This document shows positions 56,969 through 64,000 of a stretch of DNA of 64,000 nucleotides, piece by piece. Numbering within the stretch: the stretch's first letter is position 1; each line of letters begins with the position of its first letter. Origin of the DNA: Sandarakinorhabdus limnophila DSM 17366 (GTDB taxonomy: Bacteria; Pseudomonadota; Alphaproteobacteria; Sphingomonadales; Sphingomonadaceae). The stretch is taken from the NCBI RefSeq assembly GCF_000420765.1, contig NZ_ATVO01000006.1, positions 1 to 64,000 on the forward strand, written 5' to 3'. The notes below the pieces were generated by a model. That model had not been told where the DNA came from, made no database searches, and was given only the letters and a program-made list of their open reading frames with translations. The position numbers and the translations under genes were made by a program.

Positions 56969-57883
56969 TCAGACTTGTTCCGGCAGCAAGCGCTGTTCGG
57001 TCGCGGCTTCCTGCATCGCCTTGGCCAGCTTTTCAAACGCGCGCACCTCGATCTGGCGCACGCGCTCGCGGCTAATGCTGTAGCGCTGGCTCAACTCCTC
57101 CAGCGTTTCCGGCTCGTCGATCAGGCGGCGCTGGGTGAGAATGTCGCGCTCGCGCTCGTTCAGGCTCGCCATCGCGGTCACCAGCAACGTGTGGCGCTGG
57201 TCACGCTCTTCGCTGTCGGCCAGCAGTTCGTCGGCCAGCGGGCCATCATCGGCCAGCCAATCCTGCCACTGGCCTTCGCCTTCCTCGCGCAGCGGCGTGT
57301 TGAGGCTGGCGTCACCGCCATGGCCCATGCGCCGGTTCATCGAGACGACTTCGTCTTCATTCACGCCCAGCGTGGTGGCGATATGTTCAACCTGTTCGGG
57401 GCGCAGATCGCCATCCTCCACCGCGCCGATCTTGCCCTTCAGGCGGCGCAGGTTGAAGAACAGCTTCTTCTGGGCCGCCGTCGTGCCGATCTTCACCAGG
57501 CTCCAGCTGCGCAGGATATATTCCTGAATCGCCGCCTTGATCCACCACATGGCATAGGTGGCGAGGCGGAAGCCCTTTTCGGCATCGAATTTGCGCACGC
57601 CCTGCATCAGGCCGATATTGCCTTCTGCAATCAGCTCGTTCACCGGCAGGCCATAGCCGCGATAACCCATGGCGATGCGCGCCACGAGCCGCAGGTGGCT
57701 GGTCACCAGCTTGGTGGCGGCCGCCGGGTCCTGATGCTCGGCCCAGCGCTTGGCCAGCATATATTCCTGTTCCGGCGCCAGCAGCGGGAACTTGCGGATT
57801 TCGGCCAGATAGCGGTTCAGCCCGGCTTCCGAGCCCAGGGAAGGAATGCTGGTCTGCTTCACGGCGGGAAGATTTGAACTCAT
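56969..57883 (-). CDS. rpoH: RNA polymerase sigma-32 factor (heat shock)
   Basis: 304 residues. Region 2 contains VTSHLRLVARIAMGYRGYGLPVNELIAEGNIGLMQG and FATYAMWWI-like promoter-melting residues; the RpoH box appears as QKKLFFNLRRLK; region 4 ends with SISRERVRQIEVRAFEKL. It directs heat-shock gene transcription. ATG 57883 was chosen as the alphaproteobacterial family start, four bases after the rluD stop; nine further codons upstream lie over the rluD end. Being next to rluD, it is likely co-transcribed. Confidence 0.96.
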   Translation of the reverse strand: MSSNLPAVKQTSIPSLGSEAGLNRYLAEIRKFPLLAPEQEYMLAKRWAEHQDPAAATKLVTSHLRLVARIAMGYRGYGLPVNELIAEGNIGLMQGVRKFDAEKGFRLATYAMWWIKAAIQEYILRSWSLVKIGTTAAQKKLFFNLRRLKGKIGAVEDGDLRPEQVEHIATTLGVNEDEVVSMNRRMGHGGDASLNTPLREEGEGQWQDWLADDGPLADELLADSEERDQRHTLLVTAMASLNERERDILTQRRLIDEPETLEELSQRYSISRERVRQIEVRAFEKLAKAMQEAATEQRLLPEQV

Positions 57884-57887
57884 CGTG

Positions 57888-58850
57888 TCACTCCAGTCCG
57901 GTCCCATCAAGGCGACCGATCAACGCCACCATATCGGCTGGCAGGGGGCTTTCGAAACAAAGCTTTTCTTGGGTCACGGGATGCACAAACCCCAGTGTCG
58001 CGGCGTGCAGGGCTTGCCGCTCAAAGGCCAGATCCTTCAGCAGAGGAGCCAGCTTGCCAGGGGTGCGTCCGTACACGGCATCACCCAATAGGGCATGGCC
58101 GATGGACGCCATGTGAACGCGGATCTGGTGGGTGCGGCCCGTTTCCAGCCGGCATTCCACTTGCGCTGCGCCGTCAAAGGCCGCCACGGTGCGGAAATGG
58201 GTGATGGCATGCTTGCCGCGGCCATCCTTCACGATCGCCATCTTTTGGCGGTTGGCCGTGCTGCGCGCCAGCGCGCCTTCGATGCGGCCGGCGGGCGGCA
58301 CCGGCACGCCACCAACAACGGCGGTGTAGCGGCGATCGACATCGTGGCGGGCGAATTGCGCGGCGAGGCCTTCGTGGGCCTTGTCCGTCTTGGCGACGAC
58401 CAGCAGCCCCGATGTGTCCTTGTCGATGCGGTGAACGATGCCCGGCCGCGCCACCCCGCCGATGCCCGAAAGCCGCCCGGCGCAACGGTGCAGCAGCGCG
58501 TTGACCATGGTGCCATCATAATTGCCGGCGGCGGGATGCACGACCAGCCCGGCCGGCTTGTCCACCACCAGCAGATGATCGTCTTCATGAACGATGGTGA
58601 GCGGGATATCCTGGGCGACGGTGTCCGATGGGCGGGCTTCGGGCACGTCCAGCGTTAGCGCCTCGCCGCCCTTCATCTTGGTGGCCGGATCCCAGATCAC
58701 TCCAGCCGGGCCGGACAGGCGCCCGCCCTGCACCAGGTTCTTCAGGCGCTCACGGCTGTACAGCGGCACGGCTTCGGCCAGCGCCTTGTCCAAGCGCTGG
58801 CCGGCCGCCGTGGCCGGCAAGGTGATCAATATCGACTTTTCAGCCCCCAT
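57888..58850 (-). CDS. rluD: RluA-family pseudouridine synthase (23S rRNA, RluD-like)
   Basis: 320 residues. An N-terminal S4 RNA-binding domain (about 17-65) with RLDKALAEAVPLYSRERLKNLV precedes the catalytic domain with HRIDKDTSG (140-148; catalytic Asp143) and LETGRTHQIRVHM. RluD modifies U1911, U1915 and U1917 of 23S rRNA; RluC is the nearest alternative. It sits upstream of rpoH and diverges from the JAMM protease gene by 17 bases. Confidence 0.94.
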   Translation of the reverse strand: MGAEKSILITLPATAAGQRLDKALAEAVPLYSRERLKNLVQGGRLSGPAGVIWDPATKMKGGEALTLDVPEARPSDTVAQDIPLTIVHEDDHLLVVDKPAGLVVHPAAGNYDGTMVNALLHRCAGRLSGIGGVARPGIVHRIDKDTSGLLVVAKTDKAHEGLAAQFARHDVDRRYTAVVGGVPVPPAGRIEGALARSTANRQKMAIVKDGRGKHAITHFRTVAAFDGAAQVECRLETGRTHQIRVHMASIGHALLGDAVYGRTPGKLAPLLKDLAFERQALHAATLGFVHPVTQEKLCFESPLPADMVALIGRLDGTGLE

Positions 58851-58867
58851 AGCCTAGCGATGTTGGC

Positions 58868-59284
58868 ATGAAGTTGCAGATATCAAGCGGGGATCGGCAG
58901 ATTTTGCTGGAAGCAGCAGCCGCCTCCCCGCAAGCGGAAGTGTGCGGGCTGCTGCTCGGGCAGAACAGGGATGGGGCTGGCCGGGTGGAAAGCCTTGTGC
59001 CCGCCCGCAATGTTGCAGCCGATCCGGCGCGCAGTTTCGAGATTGATCCGGCCACGCTGCTTGCCACGCACCGCGCGGCGCGGGGCCAGGGCCGCCAGGT
59101 GATCGGCCATTGGCACAGCCACCCCAACGGCCGCACCGCGCCGTCGACCCGCGATGCCGCCCGCGCGACGGAGAATGGCCAGATCTGGCTGATCATCGCT
59201 GGCGGCGAGGTCACCGCGTGGGTGCCGCATGCCACTGGTCCCGGTCCGGCCACATTCCAGCCCATCGCCATCGAGGTGGCGTGA
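58868..59284 (+). CDS. JAB/MPN (JAMM) domain metalloprotease
   Basis: 138 residues. The JAMM zinc motif is complete: Glu24 in AEVCGLLLG, then His83-x-His85, Ser93 and Asp96 in HSHPNGRTAPSTRD. Bacterial members cleave isopeptide or peptide bonds, for example in sulfur-carrier processing (Mec+) or in RadC-like proteins. No ThiS/MoaD-type partner is in the window. Its TGA overlaps the start of the cold-shock gene (TGATG), so the two are coupled. Confidence 0.9.
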   Translation: MKLQISSGDRQILLEAAAASPQAEVCGLLLGQNRDGAGRVESLVPARNVAADPARSFEIDPATLLATHRAARGQGRQVIGHWHSHPNGRTAPSTRDAARATENGQIWLIIAGGEVTAWVPHATGPGPATFQPIAIEVA

Positions 59285-59538
59285 TGGCCAGTGGCGAAGT
59301 GAAGTGGTTTGATGGCAAGAAGGGCTATGGCTTCATCACACCTGATCTGGGGCCGCGTGATGTGTTCGTGCATGTGTCCGCGGTGAATGCTGCAGGGCTG
59401 GTGCAATTGCAGCCGGGGCAGCGGCTGGACTTCGAGCTGGCGCAGGATGGCGATGGCCGCCTGATCGCGCTGGGCCTGATGATGCGAGACGATGGCGGGG
59501 TCCAGGATCCTTCCGCCGAACCGGGGGTGGTGCGATGA
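59284..59538 (+). CDS. Cold-shock domain protein
   Basis: 84 residues, one CSD. The RNA-binding signatures GEVKWFDGKKGYGFI (RNP1) and VFVHVSAV (RNP2) are present. A C-terminal 18-residue Gly/Asp tail is extra to the minimal 65-70-residue family. It probably acts as an RNA chaperone. It is coupled to the gene on each side by overlaps (TGATG and ATGA). Without expression data, cold induction is not assured. Confidence 0.94.
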   Translation: MASGEVKWFDGKKGYGFITPDLGPRDVFVHVSAVNAAGLVQLQPGQRLDFELAQDGDGRLIALGLMMRDDGGVQDPSAEPGVVR

Positions 59539-60071
59539 GCGACTTGAGCCATTGGGTGGTGCGCTGGCTGTGCCATGATCTGGCAACGCCGATCGCCAGC
59601 GTGATGACAGCGAGTGAGTTGCTGGACGATGAGACGCCCGATGCCGAGATCAACGAGTTGATCATGTCGGGCGCGCAGCGGTTGACCGGGCGGCTCCGGC
59701 TGGTGCGCCTCGCGCTGGGTGTCGGCGAAAACGCCATGGCGGGCGCTCCACTGGGCAAGCTGGTGATGGCCGGACTGGATGGCACCAGCGTTGATTGGCA
59801 ATTTTCCAGCGATGCCATCGATGGCATGGCCCCGCTTGTGGCCGGCTGTGCCATGCTGGTGGCGGATCTGAACCGGATGCGGGCGCTGGTGGTCACACAT
59901 GATGGGGTGGAGGTGCCGCAGGGCTGCGCCTGGCCTGATTCGGTGGCCGCCGTGTTTGCCGGCGCCCCGGCCAGCGACAACCGCAGCGCCGTGGCGGCGA
60001 TGCTGGTGGCCACGGCCGCGCGGGCTGGCAAGACTCTTTTCAGTGATAACAAAGGTTTGCGCTGGAGCTGA
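59535..60071 (+). CDS. chpT: Histidine phosphotransferase ChpT-like
   Basis: 178 residues. The dimerisation-phosphotransfer helix contains LCHDLATPIASVMTASELLDDE with the phospho-acceptor His14, as in Caulobacter ChpT, followed by a degenerate ATP-binding-like domain. In Alphaproteobacteria ChpT passes phosphate from CckA to CtrA and CpdR in cell-cycle control. No CckA, CtrA or CpdR gene is in the window, but clpS, an adaptor of a CpdR-controlled protease, lies about 1.1 kb away. It overlaps the cold-shock gene (ATGA). Confidence 0.85.
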   Translation: MSDLSHWVVRWLCHDLATPIASVMTASELLDDETPDAEINELIMSGAQRLTGRLRLVRLALGVGENAMAGAPLGKLVMAGLDGTSVDWQFSSDAIDGMAPLVAGCAMLVADLNRMRALVVTHDGVEVPQGCAWPDSVAAVFAGAPASDNRSAVAAMLVATAARAGKTLFSDNKGLRWS

Positions 60072-60088
60072 TCAGCACCGGCGGAAAT

Positions 60089-60154
60089 TTGCTGCACCGC
60101 AACATACGGCCTCTTGAATCCGGGGCGGCATCTGCATATGTTGCATTGCAGCAA
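60089..60154 (+). promoter_or_regulatory. Paired TGC-rich inverted repeat upstream of the phasin gene (candidate PhaR operator)
   Basis: TTGCTGCACCGCAACATA (60089-60106) and TATGTTGCATTGCAGCAA (60137-60154) are reverse complements of each other with two mismatches, separated by 30 bases. Each half is itself a TTGC-N-GCAA-like palindrome. PhaR-type repressors of alphaproteobacteria bind TGC-rich palindromes of this kind before phasin genes. The downstream copy ends 13 bases before the ATG. Confidence 0.6.
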
Positions 60155-60167
60155 GCCGGAGACACAG

Positions 60168-60971
60168 ATGACCGCCAAGACCTCAGCGCCCAAGTCCAAA
60201 CCTGCCGCCAAGCGTGCGCCGGTGAAGGCAAACGCGCCGGCTGCGGCGGCGCCTGCACCAAAGGCTGTAGCCCTGACCATCGATTCTGCGCCGGAACCTG
60301 CCGTGGCCGAAGTGGTGGTTGAAACTGCCGCGGCACCGGAACCTGTGGTGGCACCTGCCCCCGCCAGGGTGCCGTTCACGCCGGAACCTGCCGATGTGGC
60401 GCCCGTCGCGGCTGTCCCTCCGATTACCTCCACTTCCCTCTCTTCTGATTCCGCACGAAAGGAACCGATCATGGCCACTGCCTTTGAATCCACCCAGGAC
60501 ACTGTTCGCTCTGCCGTCACCCAGCTCAGCACCCAGGCCGAAGCTGCACTCAGCAACGGCAAGGCTGCCATGGAGCAGGTGACCGCCAAGTCGAAGGAAG
60601 CCGTCGAAGCCAGCATGAAGAGCATGGACGAGATGGGCGAAATGACCCGCGCCAACGTCGATGCGCTGATGGTTTCGGCCAAGGCCGCCACGACCGGCGT
60701 CGAGCAGCTGATGACGCACCTGACCGAAGCGTCGAAGAAGTCGTTCGAAGATACCTCGGCCATGGTGAAGACCCTGGCCTCGGCCAAGACCCCGAACGAT
60801 CTGATGCAGCTGCAGAGCGAATTCGCCAAGACCCAGTTCGACGAAGCCGTCGCTCAGTACAGCAAGATGACCGAAATGATGGTCAAGCTGGCTGGCGAAG
60901 TGATGGAGCCGATGCAGAACCAGATGGCAGTCGCCACCGACAAGCTGAAGTCGGCCTGGACTGCCAAGTAA
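60168..60971 (+). CDS. phaP: Phasin family protein with Ala/Pro/Lys-rich N-terminal extension
   Basis: 267 residues from ATG 60168 (CGGAGA upstream). The first about 100 residues are low-complexity Ala/Pro/Lys with no fold. From [20 protein letters not shown] (about 102) onward comes a phasin domain of amphipathic helices typical of the proteins that coat polyhydroxyalkanoate granules. A second ATG at 60471 has a perfect AAAGGAA box six bases upstream and would give a 166-residue core phasin, so two products may be made. An inverted repeat pair lies before the first start. Confidence 0.88.
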   Translation: MTAKTSAPKSKPAAKRAPVKANAPAAAAPAPKAVALTIDSAPEPAVAEVVVETAAAPEPVVAPAPARVPFTPEPADVAPVAAVPPITSTSLSSDSARKEPIMATAFESTQDTVRSAVTQLSTQAEAALSNGKAAMEQVTAKSKEAVEASMKSMDEMGEMTRANVDALMVSAKAATTGVEQLMTHLTEASKKSFEDTSAMVKTLASAKTPNDLMQLQSEFAKTQFDEAVAQYSKMTEMMVKLAGEVMEPMQNQMAVATDKLKSAWTAK

Positions 60972-61020
60972 GTTCTGGCACACAAGCGCGCCGCCTGTCT
61001 GACGGGCGGCCTGCAACAGC

Positions 61021-61055
61021 AAGGGGCGAGCGGCCGGCATGGTTGCTCGCCCCTT
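61021..61055 (+). terminator. Intrinsic terminator after the phasin gene
   Basis: AAGGGGCGAGC and GCTCGCCCCTT form an 11-bp stem with a 13-base loop, followed by TCGCTTG. A weaker hairpin GCCGCC/GGCGGC lies just upstream (60990-61010). The clpS promoter must therefore start after 61055. Confidence 0.75.
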
Positions 61056-61153
61056 TCGCTTGGGCCGGCTGTGACGGCAGCGCCCCTTTTTTCGCGAGTA
61101 TTTTTTGCTATATAGGGGTGGATTGCTCGCCTTTACCCTCCGGAATTTCCTTG

Positions 61154-61516
61154 ATGCTGGCAGGCCTTGATCCGCGCATGACCGATGAAGAGCGCGACGC
61201 TGGCAGTGGCGGCGGCGGCCGCACCGGCGTGGGCCTGGCCACCAAGCCGCTCGCCAAAACGGCCAAGCCAGCACTGTACAAGGTGCTGATGCTGAACGAC
61301 GATTACACCCCGATGGAATTCGTCGTCCTCACCCTGCAGCGCTTCTTCAAGATGAGCATTGAGGATGCGACGCGGGTGATGCTGCACGTGCACCAGCGCG
61401 GCGTGGGCGTGTGCGGCATCTTCACCTATGAAGTGGCCGAGACCAAGGTGAACCAGGTCATCGATTTCGCCCGTCAGCACCAGCACCCGCTGCAGTGCAC
61501 GATGGAAAAGGACTGA
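61154..61516 (+). CDS. clpS: ATP-dependent Clp protease adaptor ClpS
   Basis: 120 residues. The core [22 protein letters not shown] binds N-degron residues, and [25 protein letters not shown] and [12 protein letters not shown] match the family end. ClpS delivers N-end-rule substrates to ClpAP. The glycine-rich N-terminal arm (about 9-36) is variable. ATG 61154 was chosen; ATG 61178 would shorten it by 8 and cannot be excluded. A possible -10 TATATA lies at 61109-61114. Confidence 0.95.
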   Translation: MLAGLDPRMTDEERDAGSGGGGRTGVGLATKPLAKTAKPALYKVLMLNDDYTPMEFVVLTLQRFFKMSIEDATRVMLHVHQRGVGVCGIFTYEVAETKVNQVIDFARQHQHPLQCTMEKD

Positions 61517-61588
61517 TCGGCCCGCAGCAATTGCGCCTGCGACCACGCGACCTCTGACCCCGCACTGCTGCCGCGCTAAGCGGTGGGC

Positions 61589-62287
61589 ATGACCCTTCTC
61601 CCCAGTTTCCAACCAGGCCTCACTGCGCTGATCGTCGGCGCCACCGGTGGCATCGGTGGCGCCTTTGCGGCCTTGCTTGATGCCGATCCAGCCGTGGCCA
61701 GCGTCACGCGCTGGAGCCGCAGCGGCGGCGTTGACCTCACCGATCCCGCCAGCATCGAGCGCGCCGCCGCTGCCCTAACCGTCGCGCCCGATCTGGTGTT
61801 CATCGCCACCGGCGTCCTGCACGGGGCGGGACTTGCGCCCGAAAGGGCCAACAACCAGCTTTCTGCAGAGGCGCTCTCCACCGCCTTTGCCATCAATACC
61901 ATCGGCCCGGCGCTGATCGCCCGCGCCGTGCTGCCGCTGATGCCCAAAGGCCGCAAGACGGTGCTGGCGGCGCTGTCGGCCCGGGTTGGCTCGATCAGCG
62001 ACAACCGGCTCGGCGGCTGGCACAGCTATCGTGCGTCCAAGGCGGCGCTCAACCAGTTGATCCACACCATGGCCATAGAACAGACGCGGCGCAGCCCGGA
62101 GCAGATCCTGCTCGCCCTGCACCCCGGCACGGTCGATTCCGGCCTGTCCAAACCGTTCCAGAAGGGCGTGAGGACGCTCTTCACGCCCGAGGAATCAGCC
62201 CGCCATCTGCTGCGTGTGATCGATCAAGCCATACCGGCGCACTCCGGCCTGCTGCTCGACTGGCAGGGCGAAGTCATTCCCTTCTGA
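61589..62287 (+). CDS. Short-chain dehydrogenase/reductase, C-factor (CsgA)-like
   Basis: 232 residues. The cofactor motif is VGATGGIGGAF, the central segment has VFIATGVLHG and AFAINTIGPAL, and the catalytic pair is in YRASKAALNQL. The sequence follows the small CsgA/C-factor type of SDR rather than the classical fatty-acid reductases. The substrate is unknown. The GTG at 61583 is an alternative start; ATG 61589 fits the family better. Confidence 0.88.
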   Translation: MTLLPSFQPGLTALIVGATGGIGGAFAALLDADPAVASVTRWSRSGGVDLTDPASIERAAAALTVAPDLVFIATGVLHGAGLAPERANNQLSAEALSTAFAINTIGPALIARAVLPLMPKGRKTVLAALSARVGSISDNRLGGWHSYRASKAALNQLIHTMAIEQTRRSPEQILLALHPGTVDSGLSKPFQKGVRTLFTPEESARHLLRVIDQAIPAHSGLLLDWQGEVIPF

Positions 62288-62372
62288 TATGGCTGCTGCG
62301 ACAGCGCCGCATCTGGCAGGCCTTGCGCCCGCCCCCATATCGGCTGCATCCACTCCAACCGGAGACAATGAC

Positions 62373-63077
62373 ATGCCCACCTATCTGCACCGCAAATCTG
62401 AAGACCGTGGCCGCGCCGATCATGGCTGGCTGAAGGCGACGCACAGTTTCTCGTTCGGCAACTATTATGATCCCAAGATCATGGGTTTCCGGGCGCTGCG
62501 CGTGATCAACGAGGATCGCATTGCCGGCGGTGGCGGGTTCCCGACGCACCCGCACGACAATATGGAGATCGTGACCTACATCCTGGATGGCGCACTGGAA
62601 CACCGCGACAGCATCGGCAGCGGCGCCGTGATCCGCCCCGGCGAAGCCCAGCGCATGAGCGCCGGCACCGGCATCCGCCACAGCGAGTTCAATGCCAGCC
62701 AAACCGATCCGGTGCATTTGCTGCAGATCTGGCTGCTGCCCAACAGCCAAGGTATTGCGCCTGGCTATGAGCAGAAGACGTTGCCGCAGGTGGCGGACGG
62801 CGTATCGCGGCTGGACGTGATCGCCGCTCCGGAAGCGCCGGAAAGCGCCGTCACCATCCACAGCGACGCCAGCATCAGCCGCGCCGTGCTGGCGCCTGGC
62901 GGCACGCTGAGCGCGCCCGTGTCGCGCGGCCATGCCTTGGTGCAGGTGGCGCGTGGCAGCCTGGTGGTGGACGGCCACGCGCTGAAGCAGGGCGATGGCC
63001 TGGCGGTAAAAGATGCCGCCGAACTGGCGCTGTCGTCGGACGAAGGTGCCGAAGCGCTGGTGTTCGATCTGGCTTAA
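62373..63077 (+). CDS. Pirin family protein
   Basis: 234 residues, bicupin. The N-terminal cupin has the metal-binding motif FPTHPHDNMEIVTYILDG and GTGIRHSEFNAS, which supply the His and Glu ligands. Many bacterial members (YhhW-like) show quercetin 2,3-dioxygenase activity; the biological role is not certain. ATG 62373 follows CCGGAGACA. The end lies 7 bases from the convergent photolyase gene. Confidence 0.92.
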   Translation: MPTYLHRKSEDRGRADHGWLKATHSFSFGNYYDPKIMGFRALRVINEDRIAGGGGFPTHPHDNMEIVTYILDGALEHRDSIGSGAVIRPGEAQRMSAGTGIRHSEFNASQTDPVHLLQIWLLPNSQGIAPGYEQKTLPQVADGVSRLDVIAAPEAPESAVTIHSDASISRAVLAPGGTLSAPVSRGHALVQVARGSLVVDGHALKQGDGLAVKDAAELALSSDEGAEALVFDLA

Positions 63078-63084
63078 CCCGCTT

Positions 63085-64000
63085 TCACGGCCGCCCCCTC
63101 GCAACTGCAAATGCTTGCAACGCGCGAGCGCGGGCGGCTTCGTGATTGACGATCGGCGCCGGATAATCCCGGCCCAGCTTCACGCCAGCGCGGATCAGCG
63201 GCACCCCGGCGTCCCACGGTGCGTGGATCAGATCGTCGGGCAGTTTGGCCAGTTCCGGCACCCAGCGGCGGATATAATCGGCAGCGTCGAACTTGGCGCT
63301 TTGACCGATGGGGGCAAAAATGCGGTTGAAGGGCGATGAATCGACGCCCGATCCCATCACCCACTGCCAGCCCTGCGCGTTGCTGCCGTAATCGGCATCG
63401 ACCAGGCAATCCCAGAACCAGCGTTCGCCGTGGCGCCAATCGATAAGCTGGTGCTTCACCAGGAAGCTGGCCGTTATCATGCGCACCCGGTTGTGCATCC
63501 AGCCCGTGGCCCACAATTGCCGCATGCCGGCATCGACAATGGGATAGCCGGTCTGGCCGTGGCGCCAGGCATGAAGGCCCGCCGGATCATCGATGAAGGG
63601 AAAGTGATTGAAGGCGTCGCGGTTGGGCGCGTCGCCGTGATCGGGGAATTGCTCGATGATGTTGGCGGCAAAATCGCGCCAGCCCAGTTCGCGCAAATAA
63701 GGCTCGGCAACGCCCTCGCCCACCGCATCGGCAATCACGTGCCAAGCGGTGTTTGGGGAGACTTCGCCCAGCGCCAGATGCGGGGACAGGCGCGAGGTGC
63801 CCTCCACTGAAGGCAGATTGCGCGCGGCGTCATAACGGGCGGCTCGCCGGGCAAAGTCGGTCAGCCGTGCCGCCGCACCGATTTCGCCCGGCTGCCAGTC
63901 GCTGAACCCGCCCGACCAATCCGGCGTCGTCGGCAGCATGCCCCATTGGCTGAGATCATCGCTGGCGATGGCGCTCGCATCGGCCCAGCGCAATTCCGGC
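63085..64000 (-). CDS. phrB: Deoxyribodipyrimidine photolyase, C-terminal part
   Basis: About 305 C-terminal residues; the start lies right of the window. The FAD-binding domain is present: RLSPHLALGEVSPNTAW, the Trp-rich DFAANIIEQFP region, FNHFPFID, GQTGYPIVDAGMRQL, TGWMHNRVRMITASFLVKHQLIDWR, and DYGSNAQGWQWVMGSG. The enzyme uses light to split cyclobutane pyrimidine dimers. Cryptochrome-type relatives are the alternative, but the conserved repair-type residues favour photolyase. The N-terminal antenna domain is not visible. Confidence 0.9.
   Translation of the reverse strand, partial: PELRWADASAIASDDLSQWGMLPTTPDWSGGFSDWQPGEIGAAARLTDFARRAARYDAARNLPSVEGTSRLSPHLALGEVSPNTAWHVIADAVGEGVAEPYLRELGWRDFAANIIEQFPDHGDAPNRDAFNHFPFIDDPAGLHAWRHGQTGYPIVDAGMRQLWATGWMHNRVRMITASFLVKHQLIDWRHGERWFWDCLVDADYGSNAQGWQWVMGSGVDSSPFNRIFAPIGQSAKFDAADYIRRWVPELAKLPDDLIHAPWDAGVPLIRAGVKLGRDYPAPIVNHEAARARALQAFAVARGRP

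Noticed and set aside
56806-57036. A small minus-strand frame ending RPNKR between mtgA and rpoH
   Set aside because: It begins inside rpoH, has no ribosome site and no family match; it may be chance.

Overview
The window is a high-GC chromosomal segment of an alphaproteobacterium, most likely a member of the Sphingomonadales. The evidence is the trp-moaC-moeA-lexA run, a sigma-32 gene behind rluD, a ChpT-type phosphotransferase, a PEPxxWA-CTERM protein, a large TonB-dependent receptor, the alphaproteobacterial LexA box GTTC-N7-GTTC, and many ATGA/GTGA/TGATG start-stop overlaps. I cannot name the genus from this sequence alone. Almost everything is housekeeping. The only mobile DNA is the tail of an IS3-family element at the left edge, next to a tRNA-Pro(UGG) gene and a truncated POT transporter.

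Layout. 1-1405: IS tail, tRNA-Pro, POT-transporter remnant, glutathione S-transferase. 1402-11434 (minus): TonB-dependent receptor, type I pantothenate kinase, pyrG, subtilase with a possible C-terminal barrel, MFS symporter, secG, tpiA. 11525-20060 (plus): ppiD, trpE, DUF427, trpG, trpD, trpC, moaC, moeA, lexA. 20115-25500: amidohydrolase and an apparently internally deleted comEC (minus), then gltX and gltA (plus). 25598-28881: a large membrane-anchored coiled-coil protein and a short-chain dehydrogenase, with three copies of a palindromic 3'-end element. 28882-41807 (minus): a tightly overlapping operon nuoG-H-I-J-K-L-M-N-birA-coaX-rnj-DUF1467. 42048-48716: PEP-CTERM protein, trmFO, EF-hand protein, NDUFAF6-like protein, VOC protein, serine beta-lactamase-like hydrolase, anmK, alpha/beta hydrolase. 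48782-54945: two tandem cysteine desulfurases, a 2Fe-2S ferredoxin, two secreted or envelope proteins of unknown function, SRP RNA (minus), dnaX, ybaB. 54970-64000: MDR dehydrogenase, mtgA, rpoH, rluD, JAMM protease, cold-shock protein, chpT, phasin, clpS, short-chain dehydrogenase, pirin, and a photolyase cut by the right edge.

How the genes fit together. Several runs are coupled by overlapping stop and start codons: pyrG-coaA, trpG-D-C-moaC-moeA, the nuo-birA-coaX-rnj run, the two desulfurases, and JAMM-CSP-chpT. Regulation visible in the DNA includes a LexA operator in front of lexA, a pair of TGC-rich inverted repeats in front of the phasin gene (candidate PhaR sites), and hairpin terminators behind lexA, gltA, the PEP-CTERM gene and the phasin gene.

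I did not find a clearly new multi-gene system. The items most worth a second look are the comEC lacking the middle of its competence domain, the TipN-like coiled-coil protein that starts 18 bases after a terminator, the palindromic 3'-end element with a compensatory stem change, the phasin operator pair, two unrelated pantothenate kinases in one genome, and the insertion of a protease and a transporter between secG and pyrG.
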